NCBI GenBank assembly: GCA_964403075.1
Contig: CAYOEV010000002.1
Location: 1 to 64,000 of the forward strand
Origin: CAYOEV01 sp964403075
GTDB lineage: Bacteria > Bacteroidota > Bacteroidia > Cytophagales > Cyclobacteriaceae
Direction of reading: 5' to 3'
DNA length: 64,000 nucleotides
Of this stretch, positions 34,546 through 43,869 are shown one piece after another. The notes beneath the pieces are model-generated. The model ran no database searches. It had not been told where the DNA came from and saw only the letters and a program-made list of their open reading frames with translations. A program made the translations under genes and the position numbers. Numbering within the stretch: position 1 is the first letter of the stretch; every line of letters starts with the position of its first letter.

Positions 34546-36953
34546 TTTCTGATCACTGCTCCTGCCTCTTTCTCAAATCTACTCATCAATCCTTTCATGA
34601 CCTTGTCGATTTGTTTTTCCGTGAGCGTTTTTTCTTCATCCTGAAGGTAAAAACTTAGGGCATAAGACTTCTTGCCAACTTCGAGTGGCTTACCCTCAAA
34701 AACACTGAATACATTGATGCGCTGCAACAATTGTTTGGCACTCTTTCGCGCGATGGTCTCAATCTGATTGAAATTGACGGATTGGTCAATCACCAGGCTT
34801 AAATCCCTTTTAACCTCCGGATACCTGGATAAGGGCTGGATCAGTGGCGGACGACCGTGCTGTTCAAGCAGCATTTGCCAGTCCACCTCTGCGTAAAAAA
34901 CGTCCTGATCGATATTGAACGATTGGAGCAAAGTGGGTTTCACTCTCCCCAAACGCACCCATACTTTTTGATCTTTAGAGATGGACAGTCCGTAACTGAA
35001 TGTCGGATCTGCCTTCAAAGGTCGGTAGTCGAGGATTGGATGGTTCTGTGCATCGATGCAATCTTCTACCACACCCAGTAAATCGTGAAATACACTTTCA
35101 TGATTTGGTCTCAACCAATTATCTTCTTCCACATGGCCGGTGAGGAACAAAGTCAGAAACTCTTTTTCCCGCAACACCTCTGCTTTTCGCCAGTAAATGC
35201 GTCCTCTTTCGAACAGTTTTAGGTTCGTATTCCTCCGATTGATATTGTGGCGAATGACCTCCAGACCGGAATGAATGGCGTGCGGACGCATAAAGGCCAA
35301 TTCTTCACTTGATTTATTCAGGATTTCCACCGCCTCACCATCTTCCGGAATGGGTAACTGTGCCGGATAAGCGGGGTGTACCAGACTATTGTTGATCATC
35401 TCATGATAGCCTTTACCTGCCAAGTAATGAGACAGCCGTTGCTGGACGCCATGAGAAGTCACCTCCTTACTCTCTGCTAAAAAGGAAGTGGAGAAGCAAT
35501 CACTCAAGGGAATTTCATTGAATCCGTAAATGCGTAACACTTCTTCTACCAAATCCGCCTCTCGCGTGACATCATTTCGATAGGCAGGCACCACTGCCGT
35601 GAAGCCTGTTTCATTCAAATCCTTTACCTCAATGTCCAGGGCCTGCAGAGTGGAGACGATTTTCTTTTCACCAAGTGGCTTTCCAATTAAACGATCGAAA
35701 TTGGCAAAGGTGGTGGCAATTTCCACGGGCTTAATCGGACGCACAAAGGCATCTATGAAATCAGATGCCAACGACCCTCCAGCAACCTCGAGCATTAGCG
35801 AGGTGGCCACCTTTAGGGCATCCAGCACCTTTTCCGGATCTGTGCCTCTTTCGAATCGGAAGGAAGCATCTGTACTTAGTCCGTGCCGCTGCACCGTATT
35901 TCGAATATAATCCGGATCAAAATAGGCGCTCTCCAAAAATATATCGGTGGTTTCAGCAGTGACACCTGAATGCAAACCGCCAAAAACGCCGGCCATACAC
36001 ATGCCAGAATACGCATGACAGATCATTAAGTCGTGCGGATGCAGCTTGCGCTCCTTTTTATCCAGGGTCACAAAAGTGCTGTGTCCGGGCAGCGTTTTTA
36101 CTACCACCTTTTCACCCTCAATGGCGGCAGCGTCAAAGGCATGGAGGGGCTGCCCCAAACCATGAGCTATGTAATTCGTTACATCTACCACATTGTTGAT
36201 GGGCTCCACGCCAACGCGCCTCAAACGCCATTGAAGCCAGTCTGGTGAAGGCTGTACTTTCACACCCCGAATGGTCACACCTGCATACCTTGGGCAACCT
36301 TGGGCGTCTTCTACCGTCACGCGAATGGGCCGGTCTTCGCGCAAATGGAATTTCCCCGGCAACGGATAATGCAGCTTGCGCCCCGTCAGTGCGGCCAGGT
36401 CACGAGCCACCCCGTAGTGAGAAGCCGCATCTCCACGATTGGGCGTAAGTCCAATTTCCAAAACCTTGTCAGACTGCGGATTAAAATAAACCGCTGCCGG
36501 AGTCCCATCAGGCAAGTCAGTGTTTAACACCATGATACCTTCATGATCTGTTCCCAGGCCCAATTCATCTTCTGCGCAAATCATGCCCTCAGAAGCCTCT
36601 CCACGAATTTTTGCCTTCTTGATGGTCAGGGGCTCTTGCCCAGATGGGTATATGGTGGCTCCAACCAACGCCACGGCCACCTTCTGGTCTTTGTCCACGT
36701 TGGGTGCGCCGCAGACAATGTTCAGCTCTTCATCTCCTACATCTACTTTGGTAAGTTTCAACCGATCTGCATTGGGGTGGGGCTTGCAACTAACCACCGT
36801 ACCCAGGACAATCCCCTCCAGACCTCCCTGAACCTCATGAACCTCCTCTATCCCCTCCACTTCCAGGCCGGTCTGCGTCAGTATGTCAGCCAATTCCCGG
36901 GGGGATTCTTCAACGGCAACAAAGTCCTTAAGCCAATTCAGCGAAATCTTCAT
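34542..36953 (-). CDS. pheT: Phenylalanyl-tRNA synthetase beta subunit
   Basis: 803 residues. Domains in order: a tRNA-binding EMAP-like domain (about 40-150, ADRLKLTKVDVG), B3/B4 editing (about 200-380, with NNVVDVTNYI and GQPLHAFDA), B5 (about 400-470), a catalytic-like core and a C-terminal FDX-ACB anticodon-binding domain. It pairs with pheS, not seen here. A -7 box lies 33 bp upstream. Confidence 0.97.
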   Translation of the reverse strand: MKISLNWLKDFVAVEESPRELADILTQTGLEVEGIEEVHEVQGGLEGIVLGTVVSCKPHPNADRLKLTKVDVGDEELNIVCGAPNVDKDQKVAVALVGATIYPSGQEPLTIKKAKIRGEASEGMICAEDELGLGTDHEGIMVLNTDLPDGTPAAVYFNPQSDKVLEIGLTPNRGDAASHYGVARDLAALTGRKLHYPLPGKFHLREDRPIRVTVEDAQGCPRYAGVTIRGVKVQPSPDWLQWRLRRVGVEPINNVVDVTNYIAHGLGQPLHAFDAAAIEGEKVVVKTLPGHSTFVTLDKKERKLHPHDLMICHAYSGMCMAGVFGGLHSGVTAETTDIFLESAYFDPDYIRNTVQRHGLSTDASFRFERGTDPEKVLDALKVATSLMLEVAGGSLASDFIDAFVRPIKPVEIATTFANFDRLIGKPLGEKKIVSTLQALDIEVKDLNETGFTAVVPAYRNDVTREADLVEEVLRIYGFNEIPLSDCFSTSFLAESKEVTSHGVQQRLSHYLAGKGYHEMINNSLVHPAYPAQLPIPEDGEAVEILNKSSEELAFMRPHAIHSGLEVIRHNINRRNTNLKLFERGRIYWRKAEVLREKEFLTLFLTGHVEEDNWLRPNHESVFHDLLGVVEDCIDAQNHPILDYRPLKADPTFSYGLSISKDQKVWVRLGRVKPTLLQSFNIDQDVFYAEVDWQMLLEQHGRPPLIQPLSRYPEVKRDLSLVIDQSVNFNQIETIARKSAKQLLQRINVFSVFEGKPLEVGKKSYALSFYLQDEEKTLTEKQIDKVMKGLMSRFEKEAGAVIRK

Positions 36954-36985
36954 GTAATACGTAGATCAAAATGGATAACAGTCGG

Positions 36986-36993
36986 CAAAAATA
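36986..36993 (-). promoter_or_regulatory. -7 element of pheT
   Basis: TATTTTTG on the minus strand matches TAnnTTTG exactly. A TTG at the usual 17-23 bp is not found (the nearest is 13 bp away), so only the -7 box is supported. Confidence 0.4.
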
Positions 36994-37009
36994 TAAAAGC
37001 CGCAAGCAA

Positions 37010-37624
37010 CTAAGGGTTTTTGCGATAATCCTTTTCCCCAGCTTCAATGGCCACCTCTAAAAGATTTTCTCTTGGTGGCAACGGGCATAAAAAAGACGCT
37101 GCATAGGCACAATAGGGATTAAAAGCCAGATTGAAGTCCAGCATCACCTGATCTCCCTTCAAAGCAGTTAACTCCAGGTATCGGCCACCGCCATAGGTGG
37201 AATCACCACTGGTTGCGTCGGCAAAGGCCAACAGCAACTGGTTCATCGGACCCATCCCCGATTTCTTCAGCACCACCAGACGATGGCTCCCGCCTTTTAA
37301 TTGAAAATCGAGATAAGCAAATCTCAAATAGCGATCGGCCGTACCGTCACTGTTTTGAATCGTTACATACTCTCTGGATGACAAACGCTGAATCTTAGCA
37401 ACCACCCGGTAATCCCTATCGATGGGAAAATAATCAAGGCCCCGATAGGTGATGTCGTACTGATTGAACGGACTGTTGGAGGCGTTTTTAAGAAAGGCCT
37501 CGTTGTCTGCACGCATGTCGGCGATGCGCTCCCGATAAGCTGACGCGTCTTCGCCCGTGAACAGCGTGGAAAAAATGACGACGCCTAAAGCCAAAATGCC
37601 AAGAATCCAGAGGTATCGCTTCAT
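37010..37624 (-). CDS. DUF1684 family membrane-anchored protein
   Basis: 204 residues. An N-terminal transmembrane or signal-anchor helix (about 4-22) is followed by the DUF1684 core: FADATSGDSTYGGGRYLEL, LDFNLAFNPYCAYA and CPLPPRENLLEVAIEAGEK. DUF1684 proteins often sit near redox or cofactor genes, but the function is unknown. It is upstream of pheT on the same strand. Confidence 0.88.
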   Translation of the reverse strand: MKRYLWILGILALGVVIFSTLFTGEDASAYRERIADMRADNEAFLKNASNSPFNQYDITYRGLDYFPIDRDYRVVAKIQRLSSREYVTIQNSDGTADRYLRFAYLDFQLKGGSHRLVVLKKSGMGPMNQLLLAFADATSGDSTYGGGRYLELTALKGDQVMLDFNLAFNPYCAYAASFLCPLPPRENLLEVAIEAGEKDYRKNP

Positions 37625-37812
37625 ATTTTCAAAATTAAGGTGCTCAGTGGGAACGAGAGGTATAGATCAGATAGGTGGAGGAATAATCGTGTACTAATTC
37701 CCAAAGCCTTGATTTTATTTTGGGGTGTTTTTATTTAAAGATTAGCAATAATTTTCTATGCCATTCAAATAAATGATTAATTTTATCAATAGATAAAGCC
37801 TATCAGCCTCTC

Positions 37813-39039
37813 ATGAAAAGGTCAGCGATCCTCGTAATTCTTTTGTTCGGCATGCTTCTTTGGGCCTGTAACGAAGACGAAACCATCAGGCGTCTGGAAG
37901 ATCATACTGATCAATCCGACGACAAGGATGACAAAACCGATGAGGAGGAACAGGAAGAAGAGAATGAGGAGGAGGAAGACAATGAGGAGGAAGAGGAAGA
38001 AGACACTGATGAGGAGGAGGGTCCTCCGCCCGTCCCCCGGGATCCGGTAGATTTATCCTGTAATGGTACATTGGGCGAAGTGGCCTACTTTGGTGCGGCC
38101 ACCGACACGGAAAAAGGTTTTATCAGGGCGGTGGTAGAAGGTTTGAACGTATTCAAGCTAGAAAACCCCACCTCGAAGCAGGTACGCTTTCGGGTAATTA
38201 CTGATAAAGGCTTCTATGAGGTAACGGTTGATCCTGAAACCATGGTGATTGTAAAGGGCCAGGCAGGTGAAGTGATCCTCAACGTGCGCGCATACAACGA
38301 GGCCAACGAAGAAATCTGGAACCATAGCGGCACCACAACGCTAGGGCCTGCCTGCAGCGATGATCCGGTAGAGGAAGACCTGGAGCTGGTCGCTCAACTT
38401 TCTTGTGAGGGTGAGGTGGGAGATGTGTGGCACTTTGGCTCAGCCACCGACACAGAAAGGGGATTTGTGAGGGCCGTAATGGAAGGTTACGATGTGTTCA
38501 AATTGGAAAATCCAACGACGGATACCATTCGTTTTGAAGTCAATACCAATTTGAGTGCCTACGAAGTATGGGTCAATCCAACATCCATTGTGATCGTCAA
38601 AGGCATCGGTGGGGAAGTAATCACTCTTGTAAAGGCTTACAACGGTACAACCGAAATGTGGAGCAAAGGCGGCACGGCCACGTTGGGTCCGGCCTGCACG
38701 ACCAGTCCGGAGGATCCCGTAGCGCAACTCTCTTGCGAGGGTGAGATTGGCGATGTAATGGTTTTCGGTGAGGCCACAGACACAGAGAGAGGTTTTGTTC
38801 GCTCAGTAATAGAGGGTTACGATGTTTTCAAACTCGAAAACCCTACCACAGATGTCATTCGATTTATAGTTATTACCACAGGCGGAGGCATCTACGATGT
38901 CTTTGTGGACCCACAAACTATCGTCATCGTAAAAGGTGAAAGTGGCCGGGTGATCGTAAATGTAAAAGCGTTCAATGGTGCAGATTTGGTGTGGGTCAAA
39001 TGGGGTACGGCCACGCTTGGACCAGCTTGCGGTAGTTGA
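37813..39039 (+). CDS. Acidic lipoprotein with three tandem repeats
   Basis: 408 residues. Cys19 (MLLWAC) is the lipidation site. Residues 33-69 are a nearly pure Asp/Glu run, then a PPPVP turn. Three repeats follow at 81-181, 196-295 and 306-406. Each begins LSC, contains ATDTE(K/R)GF and NVFKLENPT or DVFKLENPTTD, and ends LGPAC, so each has one Cys at both ends (83/181, 198/295, 308/406), a likely intradomain disulfide. No known family was recognised. Surface exposure and calcium binding by the acidic stalk are inference. Confidence 0.8.
   Translation: MKRSAILVILLFGMLLWACNEDETIRRLEDHTDQSDDKDDKTDEEEQEEENEEEEDNEEEEEEDTDEEEGPPPVPRDPVDLSCNGTLGEVAYFGAATDTEKGFIRAVVEGLNVFKLENPTSKQVRFRVITDKGFYEVTVDPETMVIVKGQAGEVILNVRAYNEANEEIWNHSGTTTLGPACSDDPVEEDLELVAQLSCEGEVGDVWHFGSATDTERGFVRAVMEGYDVFKLENPTTDTIRFEVNTNLSAYEVWVNPTSIVIVKGIGGEVITLVKAYNGTTEMWSKGGTATLGPACTTSPEDPVAQLSCEGEIGDVMVFGEATDTERGFVRSVIEGYDVFKLENPTTDVIRFIVITTGGGIYDVFVDPQTIVIVKGESGRVIVNVKAFNGADLVWVKWGTATLGPACGS
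38053..39030 (+). repeat. Three tandem ~300-bp repeats within the lipoprotein gene
   Basis: Units 38053-38355, 38398-38697 and 38728-39030. Copies 2 and 3 are the most alike (for example EGYDVFKLENPTTD in both), copy 1 is more divergent. They arose by in-gene duplication. Confidence 0.85.
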
Positions 39040-39131
39040 GGGCGAAATGACCTTCTTCTAACGGCAGGTCAGCTGTAACAGACATTCTATCTCCAAACAG
39101 ACGAAAAAAACCCGTCCTGACGAAAAGGTTG

Positions 39132-39815
39132 TTAATTACCCATCTCCCCCTCATCGGCAAAACTGTAATAGCCATGATCGGTGAAAATCAGGTGGTCCAA
39201 GACCGGCAATTCCAATAATTTACCAGCCGCTGTCAGCTTTTTAGTCAGGGCGCGGTCTTGCGGACTGGGCTTTAGGTTGCCAGAAGGATGGTTGTGTGCC
39301 AAAATTACCGATGACGCGCGCAGGTCAAGTGCTTGCTTAAACACCAACTTAGGATCTACCACCGTACCGTGAAAGCCGCCACTACTGATTTTTACCTTCC
39401 GAATGAGTTGTCCATTTCGTTTCATCACAAGCATCCAGAATTCCTCATGTGACAAGTCCTGTAATTCAGGTAGGAGCACTTCGTAGGCCTCGGCTGATGA
39501 AAGTACCGATGATACAGGTGCATGAACTGGTTTACGTCTGCGTCCAAGCTCCAGTGCGCTGACAATGGTGATGGCTTTGGCTTCACCGATTCCCTGGAAT
39601 TTCATCAGGTCCTCCACACTCAGCCGTGCCAGAATATTCAGGTCATGGTCTGCAGAAGCCAAAATTTTTCTGGCCAAATCCACCGCCGACAGTTCCCGGG
39701 TACCAGACCCCAATAGCACCGCCAGTAATTCTGCATCGGATAAAGCTGAACGACCCTTGTACATCAATTTCTCACGGGGTCGATCCTCAGCGGCCAATTG
39801 TTTAATCGTGGTCAT
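39132..39815 (-). CDS. radC: DNA repair protein RadC (JAB/MPN domain)
   Basis: 227 residues. An N-terminal HhH-like region (SVEDLMKFQGIGEAKAITIV) precedes a C-terminal MPN+ metalloprotease-like domain with the JAMM signature ILAHNHPSGNLKPSPQD. Despite the name the family's role in repair is doubtful. It overlaps the upstream small gene by 4 bp. Confidence 0.93.
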   Translation of the reverse strand: MTTIKQLAAEDRPREKLMYKGRSALSDAELLAVLLGSGTRELSAVDLARKILASADHDLNILARLSVEDLMKFQGIGEAKAITIVSALELGRRRKPVHAPVSSVLSSAEAYEVLLPELQDLSHEEFWMLVMKRNGQLIRKVKISSGGFHGTVVDPKLVFKQALDLRASSVILAHNHPSGNLKPSPQDRALTKKLTAAGKLLELPVLDHLIFTDHGYYSFADEGEMGN

Positions 39816-40165
39816 TCGATATAAATGGGTAGAAAACCACTGAATAAACCAATGAAGACATAGCTGTCCTTGCCCACGCGCATCGTGTTCAGTGTAAAAA
39901 AGAAAAAATCTGAGGTGGAGGTCTTCACCATTTTCTTTCCAAGCTTTTTTTGTAGTTTTTTTAGCATTTGCAATTTCCCCTGCTCGACCTGCCTATCGAC
40001 CAGGTAATCACGAAACTGTTCAAAGTGATAGGCCGTAGGTTTGCTACTCTGCAAGGTCACCAATAGGACAGATAGAAAAAATAAGCGGTGAAGGGCCCGC
40101 CACGAGCTGAAAACACGCACGCGGGTGCGAGAAATAGATGGTTGAGGCTGATCCGTCGTTTCCAT
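39812..40165 (-). CDS. Hypothetical 117-aa protein
   Basis: An Arg-rich N-terminus and a hydrophobic segment (about 29-41) suggest a signal anchor. The body DYLVDRQVEQGKLQMLKKLQKKLGKKM is basic and helical, and the end TMRVGKDSYVFIGLFSGFLPIY is beta-like. No family was recognised. It lies between rpsT and radC on the same strand. Confidence 0.6.
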   Translation of the reverse strand: METTDQPQPSISRTRVRVFSSWRALHRLFFLSVLLVTLQSSKPTAYHFEQFRDYLVDRQVEQGKLQMLKKLQKKLGKKMVKTSTSDFFFFTLNTMRVGKDSYVFIGLFSGFLPIYIE

Positions 40166-40189
40166 GTGTTAAAACTACGGTACCCCAGA

Positions 40190-40224
40190 GAAAAAGAAAA
40201 CCCCGATCTATCAGACCGGGGTTA
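40190..40224 (-). terminator. Intrinsic terminator after rpsT
   Basis: On the minus strand AACCCCG (40223-40217, read as the complement) pairs with CGGGGTT (40205-40199), followed by a T-rich run (40198-40190). It lies 23 bp after the rpsT stop. Confidence 0.85.
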
Positions 40225-40246
40225 AAAATGTCGTTTAAAAAAAAAA

Positions 40247-40498
40247 TTACAGCGATGCCACCTTGCGTGCCAAGCTGGATTTTAAATTCGATGCTTTATT
40301 TTTATGTATGATGTTTTTCTTAGCCAATTTGTCTACCATGCCGGTCACTGTTTTGAAAAGCTCCTGCGCCTCGCCCTTGTCTGTGGTTTCACGCAGGCGT
40401 CTGACAAACGTACGGGTGGTTTTGTGTTGGTAACGGTTACGTTCCGCTTTTTTAGCGTTTGATCGAATTCTTTTTAAGGCCGACTTGTGATTTGCCAT
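40247..40498 (-). CDS. rpsT: 30S ribosomal protein S20
   Basis: 83 residues, very basic, all helical. Typical start MANHKSALKRIRSNAKKAERN. S20 binds 16S rRNA. It is a single-gene transcript with promoter and terminator in place. Confidence 0.97.
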   Translation of the reverse strand: MANHKSALKRIRSNAKKAERNRYQHKTTRTFVRRLRETTDKGEAQELFKTVTGMVDKLAKKNIIHKNKASNLKSSLARKVASL

Positions 40499-40518
40499 AT
40501 CTTTATACCTATCTGAAA

Positions 40519-41493
40519 ATGGAGTGCAAATCTAGGTCAATTTATTTGAATAAACCAATACTCACCGTGACGCTCTGGGCGGTGGCAGGGTTATTTCCTA
40601 TCAATTCAGTCGGATGGGGGTTCTTTGCCCACCGTAAAATTAATGAAATGGCCATATTTGGTCTTCCGCCTGAGATGACGCCTTTTTACAAGCACTATTT
40701 GAGTTACCTGGCTGAAGCCGCTGTAAATCCAGATCGCCGGCGCTATGTATCAGTCATTGAGGCAACGAGGCATTACATCGACCTCGATCATTTCCCTGAT
40801 ACTTGCCAACGGCAAATGCCCAAATACTGGTCACAAGCGGTGGCGCAATTCAGCTTAGATACCTTACAATCGCGGGGTGTAATCCCCTGGCATGTGTACC
40901 TGGTTCAAAATCGATTGCGGCAGGCATTTATGGATCAGGATGCACGTACCATCCTGCGACTATCAGCAGATTTAGGGCACTATGTGGCTGATGCGCACGT
41001 GCCCCTGCACACAACTGCCAACTACAATGGCCAACTCACTGGTCAGGTCGGTATTCATGCCTTGTGGGAATCGCGCATTCCGGAACTCTTTTATTCCGAT
41101 TACCTCCTGTGGACCGGATCAGCCACCTATGTGCCAGATGTGCAAGAAGACATCTGGCAAGTAGTTTACGCGAGTCATGCGGCCGTGGACTCCGTGCTCA
41201 CATTAGAAAAACAGTTGAGTCAAACCTTTCCGAAAAATAAACAGTACACCGTAACAGCACGTGGAGGGAGGATGGTGAGTACTTACTCCCGGGCTTACGC
41301 GGCTGCCTATCAACGGGCCCTTAATGGCATGGTGGCCAGAAGATTACGGGCCAGCATCCGCACCGTTCGCAATTATTGGTACACAAGCTGGGTGGAGGCG
41401 GGTCAACCGGATTTAAGCCCATTAATCGGTCAACGTCACGAATCCAAGCTACCCCGCGCCGATAGCGTGCTGCGGGTAAGACCCCACGAGTGA
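40519..41493 (+). CDS. S1/P1-nuclease or zinc-dependent phospholipase C-like protein
   Basis: 324 residues from the ATG at 40519 (the frame is open further 5' but the signal begins here). Signal peptide about 1-32. The mature start GWGFFAHRKINEMAIF and the later YIDLDHFPD and ADLGHYVADAHVPLHTTANY with HALWESRIPELF are the zinc-ligand pattern (Trp1, His and Asp) of the S1-P1 nuclease/PLC fold. Nuclease and phospholipase C activity cannot be separated by eye. A hairpin with T run follows. Confidence 0.82.
   Translation: MECKSRSIYLNKPILTVTLWAVAGLFPINSVGWGFFAHRKINEMAIFGLPPEMTPFYKHYLSYLAEAAVNPDRRRYVSVIEATRHYIDLDHFPDTCQRQMPKYWSQAVAQFSLDTLQSRGVIPWHVYLVQNRLRQAFMDQDARTILRLSADLGHYVADAHVPLHTTANYNGQLTGQVGIHALWESRIPELFYSDYLLWTGSATYVPDVQEDIWQVVYASHAAVDSVLTLEKQLSQTFPKNKQYTVTARGGRMVSTYSRAYAAAYQRALNGMVARRLRASIRTVRNYWYTSWVEAGQPDLSPLIGQRHESKLPRADSVLRVRPHE
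40527..40558 (-). promoter_or_regulatory. Promoter of rpsT inside the divergent gene
   Basis: On the minus strand TTG (40558-40556), a 21-bp spacer and TAGATTTG (40534-40527), both consensus. It lies within the first codons of the plus-strand nuclease gene, 29 bp before the rpsT start. Confidence 0.7.
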
Positions 41494-41536
41494 TCACGCC
41501 TTCTCCTCGGTGCTTTTGATACCACGGCGTGATTTT
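41493..41536 (+). terminator. Possible terminator after the nuclease-like gene
   Basis: ATCACGCC (41493-41500) pairs with GGCGTGAT (41526-41533) across a 25-nt loop and is followed by TTT. The loop is long, so this is only probable. Confidence 0.5.
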
Positions 41537-41696
41537 CCGTAGTCCGGCCATTCCATCTAACACAAGTGCTTCCCCAGTTACCGGGAGCAAACAAAAAACT
41601 AGGCCTTACAGAAAAGCCAACCACTGCTGGGTGTTTTCATGTTTTATTTTTTACCGCTCGAATACCTAAATTGTCCATCAATTAACCCCCATTGCT

Positions 41697-43814
41697 ATGA
41701 AAGCCATCAAGGTACTCACGGTGTTAGGTCTGCTGGTTTGGGCTTGCGCCGACAATTCTGAAAACATGAACCATCCGAATAATCCTTTTTACCAGGTGTA
41801 CGATACCCCCCATGGTGTACCTCCTTTCGATCTGATAAAAGACGAACATTACATGGATGCATTCAACGACGGTATTTGGCAAATGAAAGGTGATATCCAG
41901 GCGATCGCCTCCTTGGATGCCACGCCAACATTTAAAAATACCATTGAAGCCATGGAAAAATCCGGTGAACTCCTCACCAGGGTATCGCAAGTATTTTTTA
42001 ACCTGTCTTCGGCCAATACCACTGATTCCATGCAAAACATCAACAAGGTCATCAGTCCTAAACTTTCCGGGCTCAATGATGACATCTTCCTGAACAATGC
42101 CTTGTTCAAACGGGTCAGCACCCTCTACGACAGCCGCAGTCAGAGAGACTATTCAGAAGAGCAAAACAAGCTGCTAGAAGACACTTATACCCGCTTCATA
42201 CGCGCAGGTGCCGCCTTGAATAACGACCAAAAAACGCGTATGCGTGAAATCAACGAGCGCTTATCTACCTTGACGGTGCAGTTTGCGGAAAACCTGCTGG
42301 CAGAAAACAATACCTTTAAACTTTACATAGCGGATCGGGAAGCCTTGATCGGCCTGCCGGATAATGTGATTCAGGCTGGCGCCGAGGCGGCCAGGGAGGA
42401 AAATAAGGACGGTCAATACCTATATACCCTACACAAGCCCAGTCTGATTCCGTTCATTACCTATTCGCAGCAGAGGAACTTGAGAGAAAAACTCATGCGC
42501 GGTTACCTCTCGAAAGGGCACAACGACAACGAATTGAACAATCTGGAGCTGGTAAGGGAAATCGCCAATTTACGATTGGAGAAAGCCAATTTATTGGGCT
42601 ACCCTACCCATGCCCATTATATTCTGGAAGAGCGGATGCTCAATACACCCGAAAAAGTCTATGAGCTGATGGATAAGGTATGGCCAGCTGCCCTCGAAAA
42701 AGCCAAAGAGGAGCGCAACATGATGCAGGCCATGGCCGACGGCGATGGTCAGCAGCTAGCGATTCGCCCGTGGGACTGGTGGTATTACGCAGAAAAAATT
42801 AAAAGAGAAAAATACCAGCTGGATGAAGAGGCCATTCGCGCCTACCTCCAGGTAGACAATGTGATCAATGGTACTTTCACCCTGGCTAAAGAATTATTTG
42901 GGCTCACTTTCAAAGAAGTAGACAATGTCCCCAAATACCATACAGAGGTGCGCACCTATGAAGTCAGCGACAGGGACGACCAATTGATTGGCATCTACCT
43001 GAGCGACTGGTTTTATAGGAGCAGTAAACGCGGTGGTGCCTGGATGAATACGTACCGCGACCAAAGCCAAATGGATGGTGAACCCATACTCCCCATCGTG
43101 GTAAACGTAGGCAACTTTACAAAACCCCAGGAAGGCAAGCCCTCTCTTCTTTCTCAGGACGAGGCCTTGACCCTTTTTCACGAATTCGGCCATGCCCTTC
43201 ACGGACTTCTCTCTGCGTGCACCTACCCCTCCATTTCGGGGACTTCCACCCCACGCGATTTTGTAGAATTTCCGTCGCAGCTAATGGAAAACTGGGTGTT
43301 TGAACCGGAGATGTTGAAACGCTATGCCTTCCATTATGAAACCGGAGCAGTGATGCCTGAAGAACTGGTAAAAAAGATCAAAAAGGCTGGCCAATTCAAT
43401 CAGGGATTTGCTACAGTAGAGTACCTGGCTACCGCCTACCTCGACATGGCCTACCATACCATCACCAAGCCCATCACAGGCGACGTGGCTGCATTCGAAA
43501 AGCAGGCCATGGATGCATTGGGATTGATTGATGCGATTGCGCCCCGGTACCGCACCGGTTATTTCCAACATGCATTTGCAGGAACCCCCGGATACTCTGC
43601 CGGTTATTACAGCTACCTCAACAGCGAAACCATGGATGCCGATGCATTTCTTGCTTTTAAGGAAAATGGCCTATTCGACAAGGAAACGGCCACCCGATAC
43701 AAAGAAGAAATATTGTCCAAGGGAGGCACACGTGATGCCATGGATATGTATGTGGCTTTCAGAGGGCGCAGACCTGATTTCAATGCCTTATTGGATAGAA
43801 GAGGTTTAAAGTAG
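41697..43814 (+). CDS. M3 family zinc metallopeptidase (Dcp-like), lipoprotein
   Basis: 705 residues. The lipobox ends at Cys17 (LLVWAC). The M3 thermolysin-like catalytic motif HEFGH starts at His495 (LFHEFGHALHGLLSAC), with GTSTPRDFVEFPSQLMENW as the downstream signature and RYRTGYFQHAFAG further on. The overall helical fold and length match peptidyl-dipeptidase Dcp. It acts on short peptides in the envelope. Confidence 0.93.
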   Translation: MKAIKVLTVLGLLVWACADNSENMNHPNNPFYQVYDTPHGVPPFDLIKDEHYMDAFNDGIWQMKGDIQAIASLDATPTFKNTIEAMEKSGELLTRVSQVFFNLSSANTTDSMQNINKVISPKLSGLNDDIFLNNALFKRVSTLYDSRSQRDYSEEQNKLLEDTYTRFIRAGAALNNDQKTRMREINERLSTLTVQFAENLLAENNTFKLYIADREALIGLPDNVIQAGAEAAREENKDGQYLYTLHKPSLIPFITYSQQRNLREKLMRGYLSKGHNDNELNNLELVREIANLRLEKANLLGYPTHAHYILEERMLNTPEKVYELMDKVWPAALEKAKEERNMMQAMADGDGQQLAIRPWDWWYYAEKIKREKYQLDEEAIRAYLQVDNVINGTFTLAKELFGLTFKEVDNVPKYHTEVRTYEVSDRDDQLIGIYLSDWFYRSSKRGGAWMNTYRDQSQMDGEPILPIVVNVGNFTKPQEGKPSLLSQDEALTLFHEFGHALHGLLSACTYPSISGTSTPRDFVEFPSQLMENWVFEPEMLKRYAFHYETGAVMPEELVKKIKKAGQFNQGFATVEYLATAYLDMAYHTITKPITGDVAAFEKQAMDALGLIDAIAPRYRTGYFQHAFAGTPGYSAGYYSYLNSETMDADAFLAFKENGLFDKETATRYKEEILSKGGTRDAMDMYVAFRGRRPDFNALLDRRGLK

Positions 43815-43831
43815 TCAATATTTCCCATTGT

Positions 43832-43859
43832 ATAAAGCGCATCTGCAGATGCGCTTTAT
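43832..43859. terminator. Perfect-palindrome bidirectional terminator
   Basis: A 28-bp perfect palindrome centred on TGCA: the arms run ATAAAGCGCATCTG and CAGATGCGCTTTAT. It lies between the convergent M3 peptidase and DUF6952 genes. Confidence 0.8.
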
Positions 43860-43869
43860 GAAATGTACG

